From Lithodes maja (lineage: Eukaryota > Arthropoda > Malacostraca > Decapoda > Lithodidae), in assembly GCA_037953745.1 (NCBI GenBank), contig JBAKBP010007172.1, positions 38,760 through 102,759 of the forward strand: 64,000 nt of DNA. Reading direction: 5' to 3'. The first letter of the stretch is position 1; each line of letters begins with the position of its first letter. This document shows, piece after piece, positions 51,444 to 62,330 of the stretch. The notes beneath the pieces were generated by a model, which was given only the letters and a program-made list of their open reading frames with translations, made no database searches and was not told where the DNA came from. A program made the translations under genes and the position numbers.

Positions 51444-52681
51444 AAAAGTAACCTGTCTCCGAGACCGTCTAAACTCCCCCTCACGTTCCCTGTTTATGGG
51501 TGCGTGACGGTCTAAACCCTGCTCACGTTCCCTGTTTATGGGTTTGCGAAGGTTTGTAATACTTCAATGTATCTATTTCAAGTCAAATATACATTTCCGC
51601 GCATCATCAAACCATACTAAGTCTACTACTAATAATATTAACCCATTAGTACCAACAGAATAGCGACAAAATAGGGGTAGTATAACTGTAGATTTATCAG
51701 CGATTTTTCTCCAAATTGTTGATGTAGGTGTCATTCCCGGGAAACAAACATAATACATATTATATGAATATTTACATTTTAAGGGTTTGTTTACACTTCT
51801 TTTTCGTCTTCATCTGGGAGACTTCTTTTGCGTGACTGTCGGTTAACAACTGAGACATCTGGTGGCGAATGCAATGAACTATACTGGTGGCGTCGTGGCC
51901 AAAGTAATCACCCTACCTAATTCATGCCAAGAGTACTCGAGTTCACTGACACGTGATGTCTATCGACCAATCAGGTGATGCCATGATTTGGAAAACAGGT
52001 GGCCCAGGATATAAGCTGTCAGTTTGACTCTGGCCAGCTTGTGTAGAGGGTGTGAGCCGATCAAAGCTTTTCCCACCGTCTTTAAAAACACTGAGGCTGC
52101 TTAAGACCTTTTCGCCTTCCAATAAGTGTAAACTGTCCAAAGTGCAATAACCAGTGTTCCAAATACAGCTGACGAGGACAGCTGGTTTTGAAATGCACAT
52201 ACACTTGTTTTACATGGAAAAATTCGAAACAAAAATCCACCAGCTGTTGACAAAGATGAGTGGTGATCGAGCCTCCAGCGGCCAGCCAGGCAGCCCAGTA
52301 CCTCTTCTGTTCATTAAGGTTAGTTGGTTGGTTGGGACAACATAAAGGAGCCGGACCACAGCTAGCTCGGGAATCTTAATGGGTCATCGCAAAGTAACAA
52401 AGTAAAAGATTTTTTCGCATAGGATTAAACTGGCATGCAAGGGCAAGTTGGTTATACTGATGTTTTGGACCGACAGTTAGCCCATCGATCTTTTTAGGCC
52501 TAATAGGTCCGGTAGAGCATAGGCTATACATCATTGCTATATATGTCATTAAGAGCTGAAATTTATTATAAGGGAGAACAAAAATAAAATAAAATACATA
52601 GGCCTACTGTAAAACAATAAGTTTTTCAGCCAGTACCCAACCAGCGGGGGTGTGGGGGCGGCAGCCCCCACCAATAATACA

Positions 52682-52795
52682 AGGTTAGGTTAGGCTAATG
52701 TTAACCCCATTCTTACTAGGTTAGGTAAGGTAAGGTTGTTAGGTTAGGCTAATGTTAACCCCATTCTTACTTCGTTAGGTTAGGCTAATGTTAAC
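52682..52795. repeat. TTAGG-containing minisatellite
   Basis: Three units of about 45-50 bp: GGTTAGGCTAATGTTAACCC followed by CATTCTTACT and GTTAGGT. Inside transposon D8. Confidence 0.85.
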
Positions 52796-52799
52796 CTTA

Positions 52800-53220
52800 T
52801 GAAAACCCAAACAAAGATTTTATTAGGGTTACTGTGTAATTTTAACATGAACATTAGTAAAATCCGAGCCAAATTTCGTCAAAACTTGGCTAGTTTTCTA
52901 AATGTCGGGTTATATGGGTATGGAAATTTACAAAACCCGAGCCAACATGTTAATAAGGTTACTGTGTTATTTTCATTTTTAAATTAGTTAAATCCGAGCC
53001 AAGTTTCGTCAAAACTTGGCTCGGGTTTTCAAAAAGTCGGGTTTTATGGGTCTGGAAATAGACAAAACCCGAGCCAATATTATACCAAGGTTACTGGGTT
53101 TTTTCATTTTTACATTTGTTAAATCCGAGCCAAGTTTCGTCAAAACTTGGCTCGGGTTTTCAAAAAATCAGGTTTTATGGGTCTGGAAATTGAACAAACC
53201 CGAGCCAAATTTGGGTTACA
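52800..53220. repeat. ~130-bp satellite-like array with hairpin in each unit
   Basis: Unit starts (AAATCCGAGCC) at 52860, 52990 and 53121, with a partial unit before. Each unit has the palindrome CCGAGCCAAGTTT-CGTC-AAAACTTGGCTCGG and a second CCCGAGCC copy. Inside transposon D8. Confidence 0.9.
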
Positions 53221-53445
53221 AATGTGTATTATCGTGTTCTATACGCTTTTTACCCCTCAATTTCCCTTATCTTCATAGCCCTCCCCACTATCGGGGGGCG
53301 TGTCTTTAGATTGATGGGTAAATGCTTACTTCCCATTCAATTTCATCACTAGATTCCACTAAAACACCAAAAACAAAATCAAAATACCTGAAAAAAATAC
53401 CTGAAAAAAACGTTGTTGCGTCTCCTGTATATTAACCGTAGATTG

Positions 53446-55262
53446 TGTTGTTGACGTATGTGGTTGTGTGAAATGCAGTCTTTTATGATGTGTTTAATGG
53501 TATGGGGTGCTGTGTTACATCCCGGGCAGGTGTCGACGACGGAGTCATCCAGTCTCTTCTGATAGCTCAGGAGAGCTGGATGGTGTCCGCATCTCAGCCT
53601 GGCCAGGTGGACTCTGTCCTCGCGAGGAAGGGAGGATTCGGAAGGATGGATTTCGGGAGGTCGTGCTTGCAGCTGCGTGTTGTCTGTGAGTGAGTGGATG
53701 GATTGGCGAGAGGAATGAGTATGGATGTGCTTCTGGAAGTTGGTTTGGGGTGGGCAGGGAGGGAGAGAGGACAGTAATTGTATGTGATACGGTGTGCTGG
53801 GTGTTGTTTTGATATTTCTTGGTGTCTGTGGGTGTGTTGCCATGTAGTTTAGTGGGTGGTCCTGGTTCGTGGAGGCTGCTGCCAGGAATTGAGTGCCTCT
53901 CATGTCCAGATGATCTTTGACTTTGAGGATTTTGGTTTCTTGATGTAGGTGATCTGTGGGTGCAGTAGCTATGCAGCCTGTAATGATCTTTTGGGCTTTG
54001 TTTTGAATAGTCTGTAAGGTCTTATGATGTGTTTCAGCTAGGTTAGAAGCCCAGGCTGGGCTTGCGTATTCCATCACTGATCTTATGTATTGTTTATATT
54101 CTGTGGTGGTGGTTTCTTTGTTGTGTCCAAATTTTGTGTGAGCAAGTGACCTGAGGGTGTTAAGTCTGGGTGTCAGTTTCTTTTTAATGTTTGTGGTGTG
54201 CTGTTTAAATGTCATACGAGTATCATATGTTACTCATAGGATTTTGGGGTGTGTGTATATGTTAGGGGTGTGTTGTTTATGGTGAATTGAGGGATGTATT
54301 AGTGTTCTCCTGTCCAGCTTGTGAGCAGGGTTGCGGTGGATTTGGCTGGGGCTAGATTAAGTCTGTTTCCTGTTTGTAGTGCACCAGCCATGTAGTGTGT
54401 TGAGATAGGGTTGAAGGAGATCTGTTGCTCTTTTTGAGTCATGGTGTGTGAATGTCAGTGTTATGTCATCTGCATAGGAGGCTAAGTTTATTTGGGGCGT
54501 AATGGGTGTAGTTATATCCTGCATGTACAGATTGAAGAGTGCGGGCGATAGGACGGATCCTTGTGGGACTCCGTTTGGAAAGTTTCTGATTCTAGATGAC
54601 TGACCGGCAAAAGATACGTCTGCACATCTGCCTGCTAGGAAGTTGGCCAGCCACCTTTTTGTGTTGTTGTGCATGTTTGTGTTGTAGATTTTGTTTGTTA
54701 GGTTGTGGCGGGGGATGGCATCGAAAGCTTTACTAATGTCGAGTGTGGCTAATAGTGATCTGTGTGGTGGTCAAGCGGAGTTGATGCCGTCAAAAGCTCT
54801 TTGTGTAAGGTCTGTGAGAAGAGTGTTTGTGGAGTGCAGTGGCCTAAAGCCATGTTGTGTTGGAGCTGGGGTAGGTCGGGTGTAATTTAGTTGTAGTACT
54901 AGGCGTTCCATGATTTTGGAGGGGGTGCAAAGGAGTGTGATGGGGCAGTGTGAGGAGGGTAGCGTGGGGTCTTTGTTGGGTTTGGCCCGTTGGGGAATGT
55001 GATGATGATACCATGCTTCCAGATGTCTGATATTGTGTTGTGTGAATAACTGTAGTTTTATGTTAGTGAGTGCTTGTATGCCTTGTGGTCCCAGGTGTCT
55101 GAGGTGTATGTTGCTTATGTTGTCTAGGCCACAGGTGGGAGAGTGCTTGAGATTGTTGATGATATGCTTGTCTGGTGAAAGGTGTATAGTCAGGGTCTGT
55201 GGGGAATTGACTCTTATGTCGGATGACACGTTGGTAGTCTTTTGTGAGGTTTTAGGTGGCTG
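53446..55262 (-). pseudogene. LINE B copy 2, RT and C-terminal coding (frameshifted)
   Basis: Minus-strand segments in several frames: NNLKHSPTCGLDNISNIHLR (about 55150), TQHGFRPLHSTNTLL (about 54860), NGVPQGSVLSPALFNLY (about 54560), SYADDITLTFTHH (about 54475), then PAWASNLAETHHKTLQ and DTCPGCNTAPHTIKHIIKDC (about 53520). They match copy 1 closely. At least three frame changes (near 54230-54360, 54690-54780 and 54890-55010) make it inactive. Confidence 0.85.
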
Positions 55263-55264
55263 AC

Positions 55265-58200
55265 ATGTATTTACCTATTTGTATTTACCTATTTGTAGTT
55301 TACAGGAATTGAGCAGCGCTCGTGTTGTCCTGTCTTATTTACTTTATAATCAATCCATTTTACTTAGACAAGTATCGTAATGGATATTCCCAGTTCCCAG
55401 TATTTTGGACTAACATATCATAACTTATGTTGCCCTATTTCCATATTTACTTTTATCCAACCTAGATTTGAACATGTTAATGTTCCTCGCTCTCACCACC
55501 TCCTCCTCCAAGTTGTTCCAAGTCTCTATACTCCTATATGGGAAGCTGAATTTCTTTGTGTCCTTACGACATCTGCCCTTCCTCAGCTTAAACTCGTGCC
55601 CTCTTGTCCTTCCATTATCCCTCACGAATAGATCTTCCCTATCTACTCGTTCCAAACTTTTTACTCCCTTGAACATCGTTATTAAGTCGCCTCGTTCCCT
55701 TCTCTCTTTCAAGGTAGGCAGTTGTAGTGTCTTAAGTCTTTCCTCATATGTCAACTCCTTCAATCTTGGGATCATCTTCGTTGCTATCCTTTGGACTTTC
55801 TCTAATTTGTTTATATGTTTTTTCAAATGTGGTGACCATATCACTGCTGCATATTCTAATCTTGGTCTTATCATAGTCATTATCAATTTTCTTAACATTT
55901 CTTCATCCAAATAGTTAAATGCCACTCTCATATTGGTTATTATTCCATATGCTCCTCCAATGATCATGTTAATATGCTTCTCCGGGGATAGATCATCTTG
56001 TATTATCACTCCAAGGTCCTTCTCATGCCGTGTTTTGCCGATTATTTCAGTTCCTAATTTGTACACCCAGCTTGGCCTTATCTCACTTGTTCCCACTTCC
56101 AAAACATGACACTTTTCTGCATTGAAACTCATTTTCCAGGTTTGGCTCCATCTGTGCAACTCATCTAGGTCCTTTTGAAGATCCTGACAACTTTCTATAC
56201 AGGTGACATTCTTCATGATCTTAGCGTCATCCGCAAACATATTCATATGACTATTCAAGTTTTCTGGCATGTCGTTTACATAAAGTAGGAACATTATCGG
56301 ACCCAACACTGATCCCTGTGGTACTCCGCTCGTCACACTCCTCCACTGTGAATATTCGTCTCGTATCGTGGTCCTCATTTCTCTTCCTATTAAAAAGTTT
56401 TCCATCCATTTTAACATCCTACCATGTACACCTCCAACAACCTGCAATTTCCACAATAACCTTTTGTGAGGCACCCTGTCAAAGGCCTTTTTCAGGTCCA
56501 GGTAAACACAGTCAACCCATCCCTCTCTCTCCTGTGTAACATCTACAACTCTGCTATAAAAGCTTAATAAATTAGATACACAAGATCTCCCTTCCCTGAA
56601 TCCAAATTGTTTCTCGCTAAGCACCCCCTGTCCCTCAATGAAGTGTGTCCACTTTTTCCTTATAATTTTCTCACAAATTTTACAAACAATGCTGGTGAGG
56701 GACACCGGTCTGTAGTTAAGCGGATTTTCTCTGTCTCCTCCTTTGTAAATTGGTACTATGTTAGCTCTCTTCCATTCCACTGGCAGGTCTCCCTCATTCA
56801 GTGAAGATTTGATGATTTCATAGATTGGTTCCACTAACTCTTCCGCACATTCTTTGAGGATCCATCCAGCCACTCCATCTGGTCCCATTGATTTCCTCAC
56901 GTCCAAATCCTGCATCAATTTCAGCACTTCACTTTTTGTCACTTTCATTTCAGGCATCTGTGGTGTTCTCATTTCTCTATTAGGTTCTATAAACTCCTCC
57001 TCTTTTACAAACACTGACTGAAGCTTTTCATTCATAACTTCACACAATTCTTTATCTTTCTCATAGCTGTTTGTTCCAACTCTTAGTCTGACAATACCTT
57101 CTTTTGTTTTTATTTTTCCATTTACAAATCTATAAAATAGTTTTGGCTCATTTTTGCACTTCTCTACAATATTCCTTTCATATTTATATTGTTCCTCGCG
57201 TCGTATCTTTACGTATTCATTTCTTTTCTCCTTGTACTTATTCCAGTTATTTTCACTATGTCTCTTCCGTGCTATATTCCAGGCTCGGTTTCTTCTATCC
57301 TGTGCCTTACTACATCTTATATTAAACCATTCTTTTTCCTTCTTTACCCCTGATTGGAACCTTGGGACATATTTATGTATCCCTTCTTCATATACTTTCA
57401 GGAAAAGTCTATATTTGTCTTGAACCATTTCCAGGCTTTCTAGTTCCTTCCAATTTATACTTTGGAAATAATGTTTCAATGATTTAAAATCAGTTTTAGC
57501 ATAATTGTATCTATTTATTTTATGTCCTTCCTTTCTCTCCTCATTTTTCCCCAAATCCATCTCCATTTCTAATATCTTGTGATCACTTTTTCCCAAGGGA
57601 CAACGATAATTTATCTTTCTAACATCATGTGGATCACTGGTGAAGACTAGGTCTAGCCTGGATGGTTCATCCATCCCTCTGATTCGTGTGTTTTCTCTAA
57701 CATGTTGTGTTAACATGTTTTCTGTTACTAGATTCAATAATTTACTGCCCCAAGATTCATTATTATTTCCCGCATCTAACCCTTCCCAATTGACTTCCTT
57801 ACAATTGAAATCACCTGTTAATAATAATTTATTTCTCCTATTAAAAAGTATTTTTAGTGCATCTAGAGATTCCGTGATTAGTTGATCATATTTATCCCGC
57901 TTCCATGCTCTAGTTTGTGGTGGTATATAAGCCACTGCTATATCAGTTGCTTTGTTGTCCTTGTCTTTTATTGTCACTGCTATAATTTCTGATCTATTAT
58001 TGCCTAGGTTAATCTCACTTGCTTCTATATTTCTGTCAGTCATTATTAACACTCCACCGCCCACTTTTCCTTCTCTATCTTTTCTCCACACATTGTACCC
58101 TTCCCATCCCAACACTCCCAATTCAGTACCACCTCTCAACTTTGTTTCTGCTAAGCACATAATATGTGGTTTATATTTCTCAATATAGTCATTCAATTCT

Positions 58201-58330
58201 AATTTCTTAGACAGCAAGCCATCCACATTACTATACATCAGCTTCATTTCCCCCCTTCTTACACCTTTCTTTTTTTCTCTTTCCCTAATATTCCCAGACT
58301 CTACTCCCCCCCCGCTTCCACTCCACCTTC
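55265..58330 (-). mobile_element. CR1-type LINE copy C, inserted in LINE B
   Basis: Carries an open ORF2 and ends, on the minus strand, in the tandem unit AAATAGGTAAATAC (twice) followed by ATGTCAG of the LINE B flank. Short terminal tandem repeats are the usual CR1 3' end. ORF1 is absent; the 5' end lies about 80 bp before the ORF2 ATG. It splits LINE B copy 2 between its endonuclease and RT. Confidence 0.85.
55425..58247 (-). CDS. CR1 copy C ORF2: complete endonuclease-RT, 940 aa
   Basis: ATG at 58247 gives an uninterrupted 940-residue frame. Endonuclease: MYSNVDGLLSKKLELNDYI, LAETKLRGG, GDFNCKEVNWEG (about 57810) and KSDHKILEME (about 57575). RT: RKSMGPDGVAGWILKE, EKQFGFREGRSCVSNLL, CVYLDLKKAFDRVPHKRLL (motif A, about 56500), SGVPQGSVLGPIMFLLYVND, MNMFADDAKIM (about 56230), HVLEVGTSE. 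C-terminus: KVQRIATKMIPRLKELTYEE and ETWNNLEEEVVRA. All catalytic acids are present. The protein is clearly different from CR1 copies A1 and A2, so it is a second CR1 family. Length is normal for CR1 ORF2. Confidence 0.92.
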   Translation of the reverse strand: MKLMYSNVDGLLSKKLELNDYIEKYKPHIMCLAETKLRGGTELGVLGWEGYNVWRKDREGKVGGGVLIMTDRNIEASEINLGNNRSEIIAVTIKDKDNKATDIAVAYIPPQTRAWKRDKYDQLITESLDALKILFNRRNKLLLTGDFNCKEVNWEGLDAGNNNESWGSKLLNLVTENMLTQHVRENTRIRGMDEPSRLDLVFTSDPHDVRKINYRCPLGKSDHKILEMEMDLGKNEERKEGHKINRYNYAKTDFKSLKHYFQSINWKELESLEMVQDKYRLFLKVYEEGIHKYVPRFQSGVKKEKEWFNIRCSKAQDRRNRAWNIARKRHSENNWNKYKEKRNEYVKIRREEQYKYERNIVEKCKNEPKLFYRFVNGKIKTKEGIVRLRVGTNSYEKDKELCEVMNEKLQSVFVKEEEFIEPNREMRTPQMPEMKVTKSEVLKLMQDLDVRKSMGPDGVAGWILKECAEELVEPIYEIIKSSLNEGDLPVEWKRANIVPIYKGGDRENPLNYRPVSLTSIVCKICEKIIRKKWTHFIEGQGVLSEKQFGFREGRSCVSNLLSFYSRVVDVTQEREGWVDCVYLDLKKAFDRVPHKRLLWKLQVVGGVHGRMLKWMENFLIGREMRTTIRDEYSQWRSVTSGVPQGSVLGPIMFLLYVNDMPENLNSHMNMFADDAKIMKNVTCIESCQDLQKDLDELHRWSQTWKMSFNAEKCHVLEVGTSEIRPSWVYKLGTEIIGKTRHEKDLGVIIQDDLSPEKHINMIIGGAYGIITNMRVAFNYLDEEMLRKLIMTMIRPRLEYAAVIWSPHLKKHINKLEKVQRIATKMIPRLKELTYEERLKTLQLPTLKERRERGDLITMFKGVKSLERVDREDLFVRDNGRTRGHEFKLRKGRCRKDTKKFSFPYRSIETWNNLEEEVVRARNINMFKSRLDKSKYGNRAT

Positions 58331-58334
58331 TCTC

Positions 58335-59560
58335 CCTTGCAATGTGAGAAGGGATTGATGAGTGTTTGCTTGTTTACATGAAAGAGTAGAGTCTGTTGTT
58401 GTGATTGCAGCATGTGATTGTGTTGTGTTGCTGTTGGAAAGTGTGATGCTGTTTAGTGTTTTGTAGAGTTTTTTGGAGTTTGTTTTGTGATAAAGTGTTT
58501 GTAGGAAGTTATTCCAATTTAGTTTTTGTTGGTCTTGTATTTTGTTGTTAGTCTGGGTGTTGAGTGCTTGGATTTGTTGCGTGATGTCTTGTGTGTGGGG
58601 TGCTGGGGAGTGTTTCAGTATGTCGCATTGTCTAATGAGGTTTTGAATTTCTGGTGTGAAGTTGGGGTTGTGTCTTTATCTGTTACCTCTTGGAATGTGT
58701 TTCTTGTCAGCGTTTTGGATAGTTTTATTGAGTATGTGTACAGCATTGTTGATGTTAGTGATGGGTGTACTGTTTAGAGTTGTGAAGTGTTGTTCTGTCT
58801 CGTTTGTGAATGCTTCCCAGTTAGCTCTTTTATAATTGGTGTATGTGTGTTTGTGGCTAGCTGGGGTGAGTCTGGTTTTGGTGGTGATAATGATCGGGAG
58901 GTGGTCAGAGCCTAAGGTTCTGACCACCCTCCAGGATGTTGTGGGGGCGAGTTCTGGGGAGCAAAAGGTGATGTCTGGAGATGATGGGTTATAGAGGGCT
59001 TGGTGGGGAATATGGGTATGTTGATGGATGTCATTAAGGATGATGAGGTTATCAGTTTGGTTTTGTAGTACCAGCCCTCTGTCTGTGTCGGGGTTGTCAA
59101 CAAACCAGGCCGACGTCTTGGCTTTGAAGTCCCCACCCAGGATGATGTGTGGGATGTTTGTGATGTGTTGTGGTATGTATTAATTTGGTACTGTAGGGGA
59201 TGTATGTGTTTATGATGGTTATGTTGGAGTTGTTGCCAGTGCTTATTTTAATTGATTGTATTTCTGTTGTGTTATCATTTGGGGAGAAGAGGGATTTGGT
59301 ATGTACACTGGTAACTATGTATGATATTTCTCTGTGTACCAGGATGATGAGTCCACCGCCGCCGCCGACGGCCCAGTCTTGTCTGATGGTGGTGAAATCA
59401 TGAAATGTAGGTGTTTTTTTGTGTTGTGCGGATTTTTGTTTCTTGTGAGATGGCAATGTGTATGTTGTGTTGTTTGATAAAGTATGAGAGTTAGTGTTTC
59501 TTTGTGTTGATGCCATCTATGTTCAATTGGAGAATGTTAATGTTATGTGCACGATGTATG
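58335..59560 (-). pseudogene. LINE B copy 2, endonuclease coding (frameshifted)
   Basis: Minus-strand segments: NINILQLNIDGIN (about 59545), QDWAVGGGGGLIILVHREIS (about 59370), GGDFKAKTSAWFVDN (about 59130, the GDFN motif, reached by a frameshift), ITFCSPELAP, then LGSDHLPIIITT (about 58905). The order is that of an apurinic endonuclease. Stops and frame changes near 59120, 58925 and 58680. Confidence 0.75.
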
Positions 59561-59880
59561 TTGGGTGCTGCTGCACGAGGATGGGGTGGGGGTGAGGGTT
59601 GGGATGGGTGAGGTGGTGGTGGGGGTGGGGATTGGGGTGCAGGAGATGGGGGTTGGAATGGATTAGGATGGGGTGTGGTGTGTTGAGTTGAGGATTTGGA
59701 TGGTATGGGAAGGTTAGGGAGGAGAGGTGGACGGGTTTTTTGGGGGGGAGTGAATATGGGAAGGTTAGGTGGGTTGGGGAGGAGAGGTGGACGGGTTTTA
59801 GGCGAGTAAAGTAAAAGGAACAGTCAGAGTAAGCTATGCGTATGGCAGAGATCGCTCAGTTCTCACTCTCCTGTGTCTAA
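59561..59880 (-). mobile_element. LINE B 5' region: proline-rich tract plus sequence shared with SINE SB
   Basis: 59561-59805 encodes, on the minus strand, a proline-rich stretch (PPSPAPQSPPPPPPHPSQP), probably the end of ORF1. 59812-59870 (GAGTGAGAACTGAGCGATCT through GACTGTTCCTTTTACTT) is nearly identical to the SB SINE at 21836-21892 and 61280-61341. LINE B and the SINE therefore share both ends. Confidence 0.7.
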
Positions 59881-60227
59881 AACTCATCACAACTCTGAGG
59901 TTTGCAGTCAAACCGAAACTCTTAAACGTTCTCCAAGTAAGATCTGTGTTAATTCTGTTAAATTACAAATTGTTCAGTATAGTGTTGGTGGTCCCCTATA
60001 GTTGAGCCTTGATAATTACTGAACATATTTAAAACTTTATTAGACTCAGAAACTTGGAAATACTGTAATACACATTTCGAAGGTAGGGGATTAGTGAGAG
60101 TCGGTCTCTGATTGTGCCGTAAATAAGCAAATATTTTCCACAAAGGGACAAAGTTGCTGCTCTGAATGATAAGAGTTGGCACACTGGTAACCTAGAATTT
60201 GCTATGATAAATTTGTTATTAACTTCA
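59881..60227. other. Unannotated spacer
   Basis: No supported element; minus-strand frames of about 75 codons lack features. Confidence 0.5.
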
Positions 60228-60500
60228 CCAAACACCTCCAATGAAATTAATGAAAGCATTTATGTGATCCACCAGGATTCGAACCCGGGTTATCACACAG
60301 ATTTCTAGACGCCTTAACCATTACACCACCAAGACAGTTAATTAAGGTTTATGTACATGCCTACAACTTATTATCCATTTTCGAATACTGGATATTAATT
60401 AATCTAATCATGTTCATATTCCCACCGCACTATGGTAGCCTAATATTTAAGTGAGAGGAAAGAATATTCATGGGGGCAGAGATCATTTAGACCGGCCTCG
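60228..60500 (-). mobile_element. tRNA-headed repeat (family S-V), inverted copy 1
   Basis: Minus strand contains CTTGGTGGTGTAATGGTTAA (A box) and CCGGGTTCGAATCCTGGTGG (B box, about 60290-60270), then CTTTCATTAATTTCATTGG. Upstream flank TTTAAGTGAGAGGAAAGAAT to ATTATCCATTTTCGAATAC is part of the repeat. The whole ~270-bp block recurs in opposite orientation at 62935-63190. Confidence 0.8.
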
Positions 60501-61243
60501 CTACGAATTATCCTTGAACCTACTGATAATCTATTTTTATTAACTTCACCATGAGGCAGGATTTAACCCTATCAAAAAGATAGGGTAATTTTCAAGAAGA
60601 CACTGGCAGCATTGTTCCTCTTATTGTAATCATCATACATATTGCCAGCCGGGGCAAATATATAATATAGCGTCAAAATAGACAGGAAAGTAACCGCGAG
60701 CGCAAGACCTATGTAAACATGATGACCACACGCCCAGATACTAAATCCTTCCAGACAGCAGTTCCCACCAAAGATACTAGATTAGGTTGTTAGGGTAATG
60801 ACAATACTGTAAACCCTCATTATCTCTGACTAATTGGGAGATGGCCACTTACAAAATTTATAATTTTCCGAGATGTCCGAATTAGTTAGATCATTGAATG
60901 TGAAATTCATCATATTAATGACCTATACAAACATTATTATGTTTTCAGGGACAGTACAGTACATGTAGTAATTAATATTAACACAATAGTTAAAAGGCAC
61001 AGGCTTGAATTAGTCCTAAAACAACTTAAAACTGAGTGCGAGAACACTGTAAACCGGACACAAATCCCGTCAAACTCTGAAATTTGCAGAGATCTACAGG
61101 GACGCTATATAGTGTAGATGCCATTCCAAGAAGTACGGGTTTCCGAGTAAAAAAAAAAAGTCTGAGATGGCGGGGTTTACTGTATATGCATGGCCTAACA
61201 TAGAAATAGGAAGGAAGGGGTCACTCCCTTATGTCATTAACCT
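60501..61243. other. Unannotated spacer
   Basis: AT-rich, no recognised element. Confidence 0.5.
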
Positions 61244-61253
61244 AACCTAATAT

Positions 61254-61665
61254 AATAATATGGTGATGGGCTGGTCTATCAGAGTGAGAACTGAGCGATC
61301 TCTGCCATACCCATAGCTTACTCAGACTGTTCCTTTTACTTATGTATTTCCTAGATCTCGAGTGACGGCGTCTTTTCCGTGGATTGACCTCCCAATCTAC
61401 CAAGATTGGAAGCCAAAGCGTCACATTTTTCCTTTGCCCCTCAACTTTCTCTTCATAATTGCTGAGGGGCACAGGGCCCTGGGTGGGGCTTTGGTTTCCC
61501 GGGCGTTTCCGCACCCTCCTCAGCTCCCCGCCATGGAGTGGCTTCGGTCACCCAGGCTTTATTGTGGTAGGCAGGGAGGGTTCTGTGGGGGCGCTCGGTT
61601 ATGGCCTTGGCCTTGCTCGGGGCCTTGGGGCTGTTCGGCCAGGCAGCTTGGGGAACAACAACAAC
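61254..61665 (+). mobile_element. SINE SB, copy 3 with ~10-bp duplication
   Basis: AACCTAATAT at 61244-61253 and 61666-61675 flanks a plus-strand copy starting just upstream of GGTGATGGGCTGGTCTATC and ending CAGCTTGGGGAACAACAACA. It matches 21900-21480 closely. The structured head present in copy 1 is missing through 5' truncation. Confidence 0.85.
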
Positions 61666-61675
61666 AACCTAATAT

Positions 61676-62330
61676 CTTAGGTGGGGCACCACCCACACAA
61701 GCATGTCAAATTACTAAAAATAAATAAAATAAAGCGAGGGAAAAAACACACCCGACGTGTCATAACAAAATGGTCAACAGAATACGGGTGTGGTGCGAGG
61801 ACAGTACACCCGATTTTTTTTTTTTTTTTTTTTTTTTTTTTCAAAATAAATTTTCAATTTCTTGGCTTGGAAAACTACCAGTTACCTTTTCCTAAATAAT
61901 TGGAACCACCCTTCATGTGGCGCACTCGGTCATTAAATTTAAGTACAGTATGCCTGTATAAATATACTAGGATATTAGGAAAGGTTAGATTCTGACCTAT
62001 TATAGAGCTAGAAAATCATAAAATAGTCTAAGCTTCAAAAATATAAAGTTTCATTGAAAAATGTTAGCCATCAATTTTATCGTGGCGTATAGGCTTGCCA
62101 TACGGTTTACTTCAATGCTTTATGTGTCATTACCGGGGCAAATTCATTAGGCCTACATGAGAACAAAAACTCTCCCTATCGATGGTGTTGTCACCATAAT
62201 TGTGTGGGAAAACCTTAATTAGGTATAATATCAAAGGAGACTATTGCGGCGTTTTCGTATACATCGGTTTTGACTGCCTACTTTCTTAAATCATCCCATG
62301 GTCACCGGATATTTACCCCTTGCTGGCATT
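61676..62330. other. Spacer with poly-T tract
   Basis: Poly-T at 61815-61841; otherwise nothing recognised. Confidence 0.6.

Larger units (their letters stand above)
51091..53437. mobile_element. Non-autonomous DNA transposon, 8-bp target duplication (family D8)
   Basis: GTAGATTG at 51083-51090 and 53438-53445 flanks a 2347-bp element. Its termini are inverted repeats: GGTCAATATACAGGAGGCGC and, reversed, GGTTAATATACAGGAGACGC. The host LINE B sequence is continuous if the element and one duplication are removed. There is no transposase-sized ORF. Inside are CCTAA/TTAGG-rich stretches, a 2x ~41-bp duplication near 51460-51545, an internal inverted repeat (51153-51182 with 51676-51705) and a 130-bp tandem array. 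The 8-bp duplication suits hAT, P, Merlin or Novosib-like superfamilies; I cannot choose. Confidence 0.85.
50983..59880 (-). mobile_element. LINE B, copy 2, split by two later insertions
   Basis: Reading from high to low coordinates: 5' region with proline-rich coding (59810-59560), endonuclease (59560-58680), linker to about 58335, then CR1 copy C (55265-58330), RT (55262-53446), an 8-bp-TSD DNA transposon (51091-53437), and the 3' end with CAA tail (51090-50983). Parts on either side of each insertion join in protein order and match copy 1 at 38793-40663. Frameshifts are frequent, so this is an older, dead copy. Confidence 0.85.

Noticed and set aside
51900..51965. tRNA-like head within transposon D8
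   Set aside because: A box-like GTGGCGTCGTGG is present but no acceptable B box or folding.
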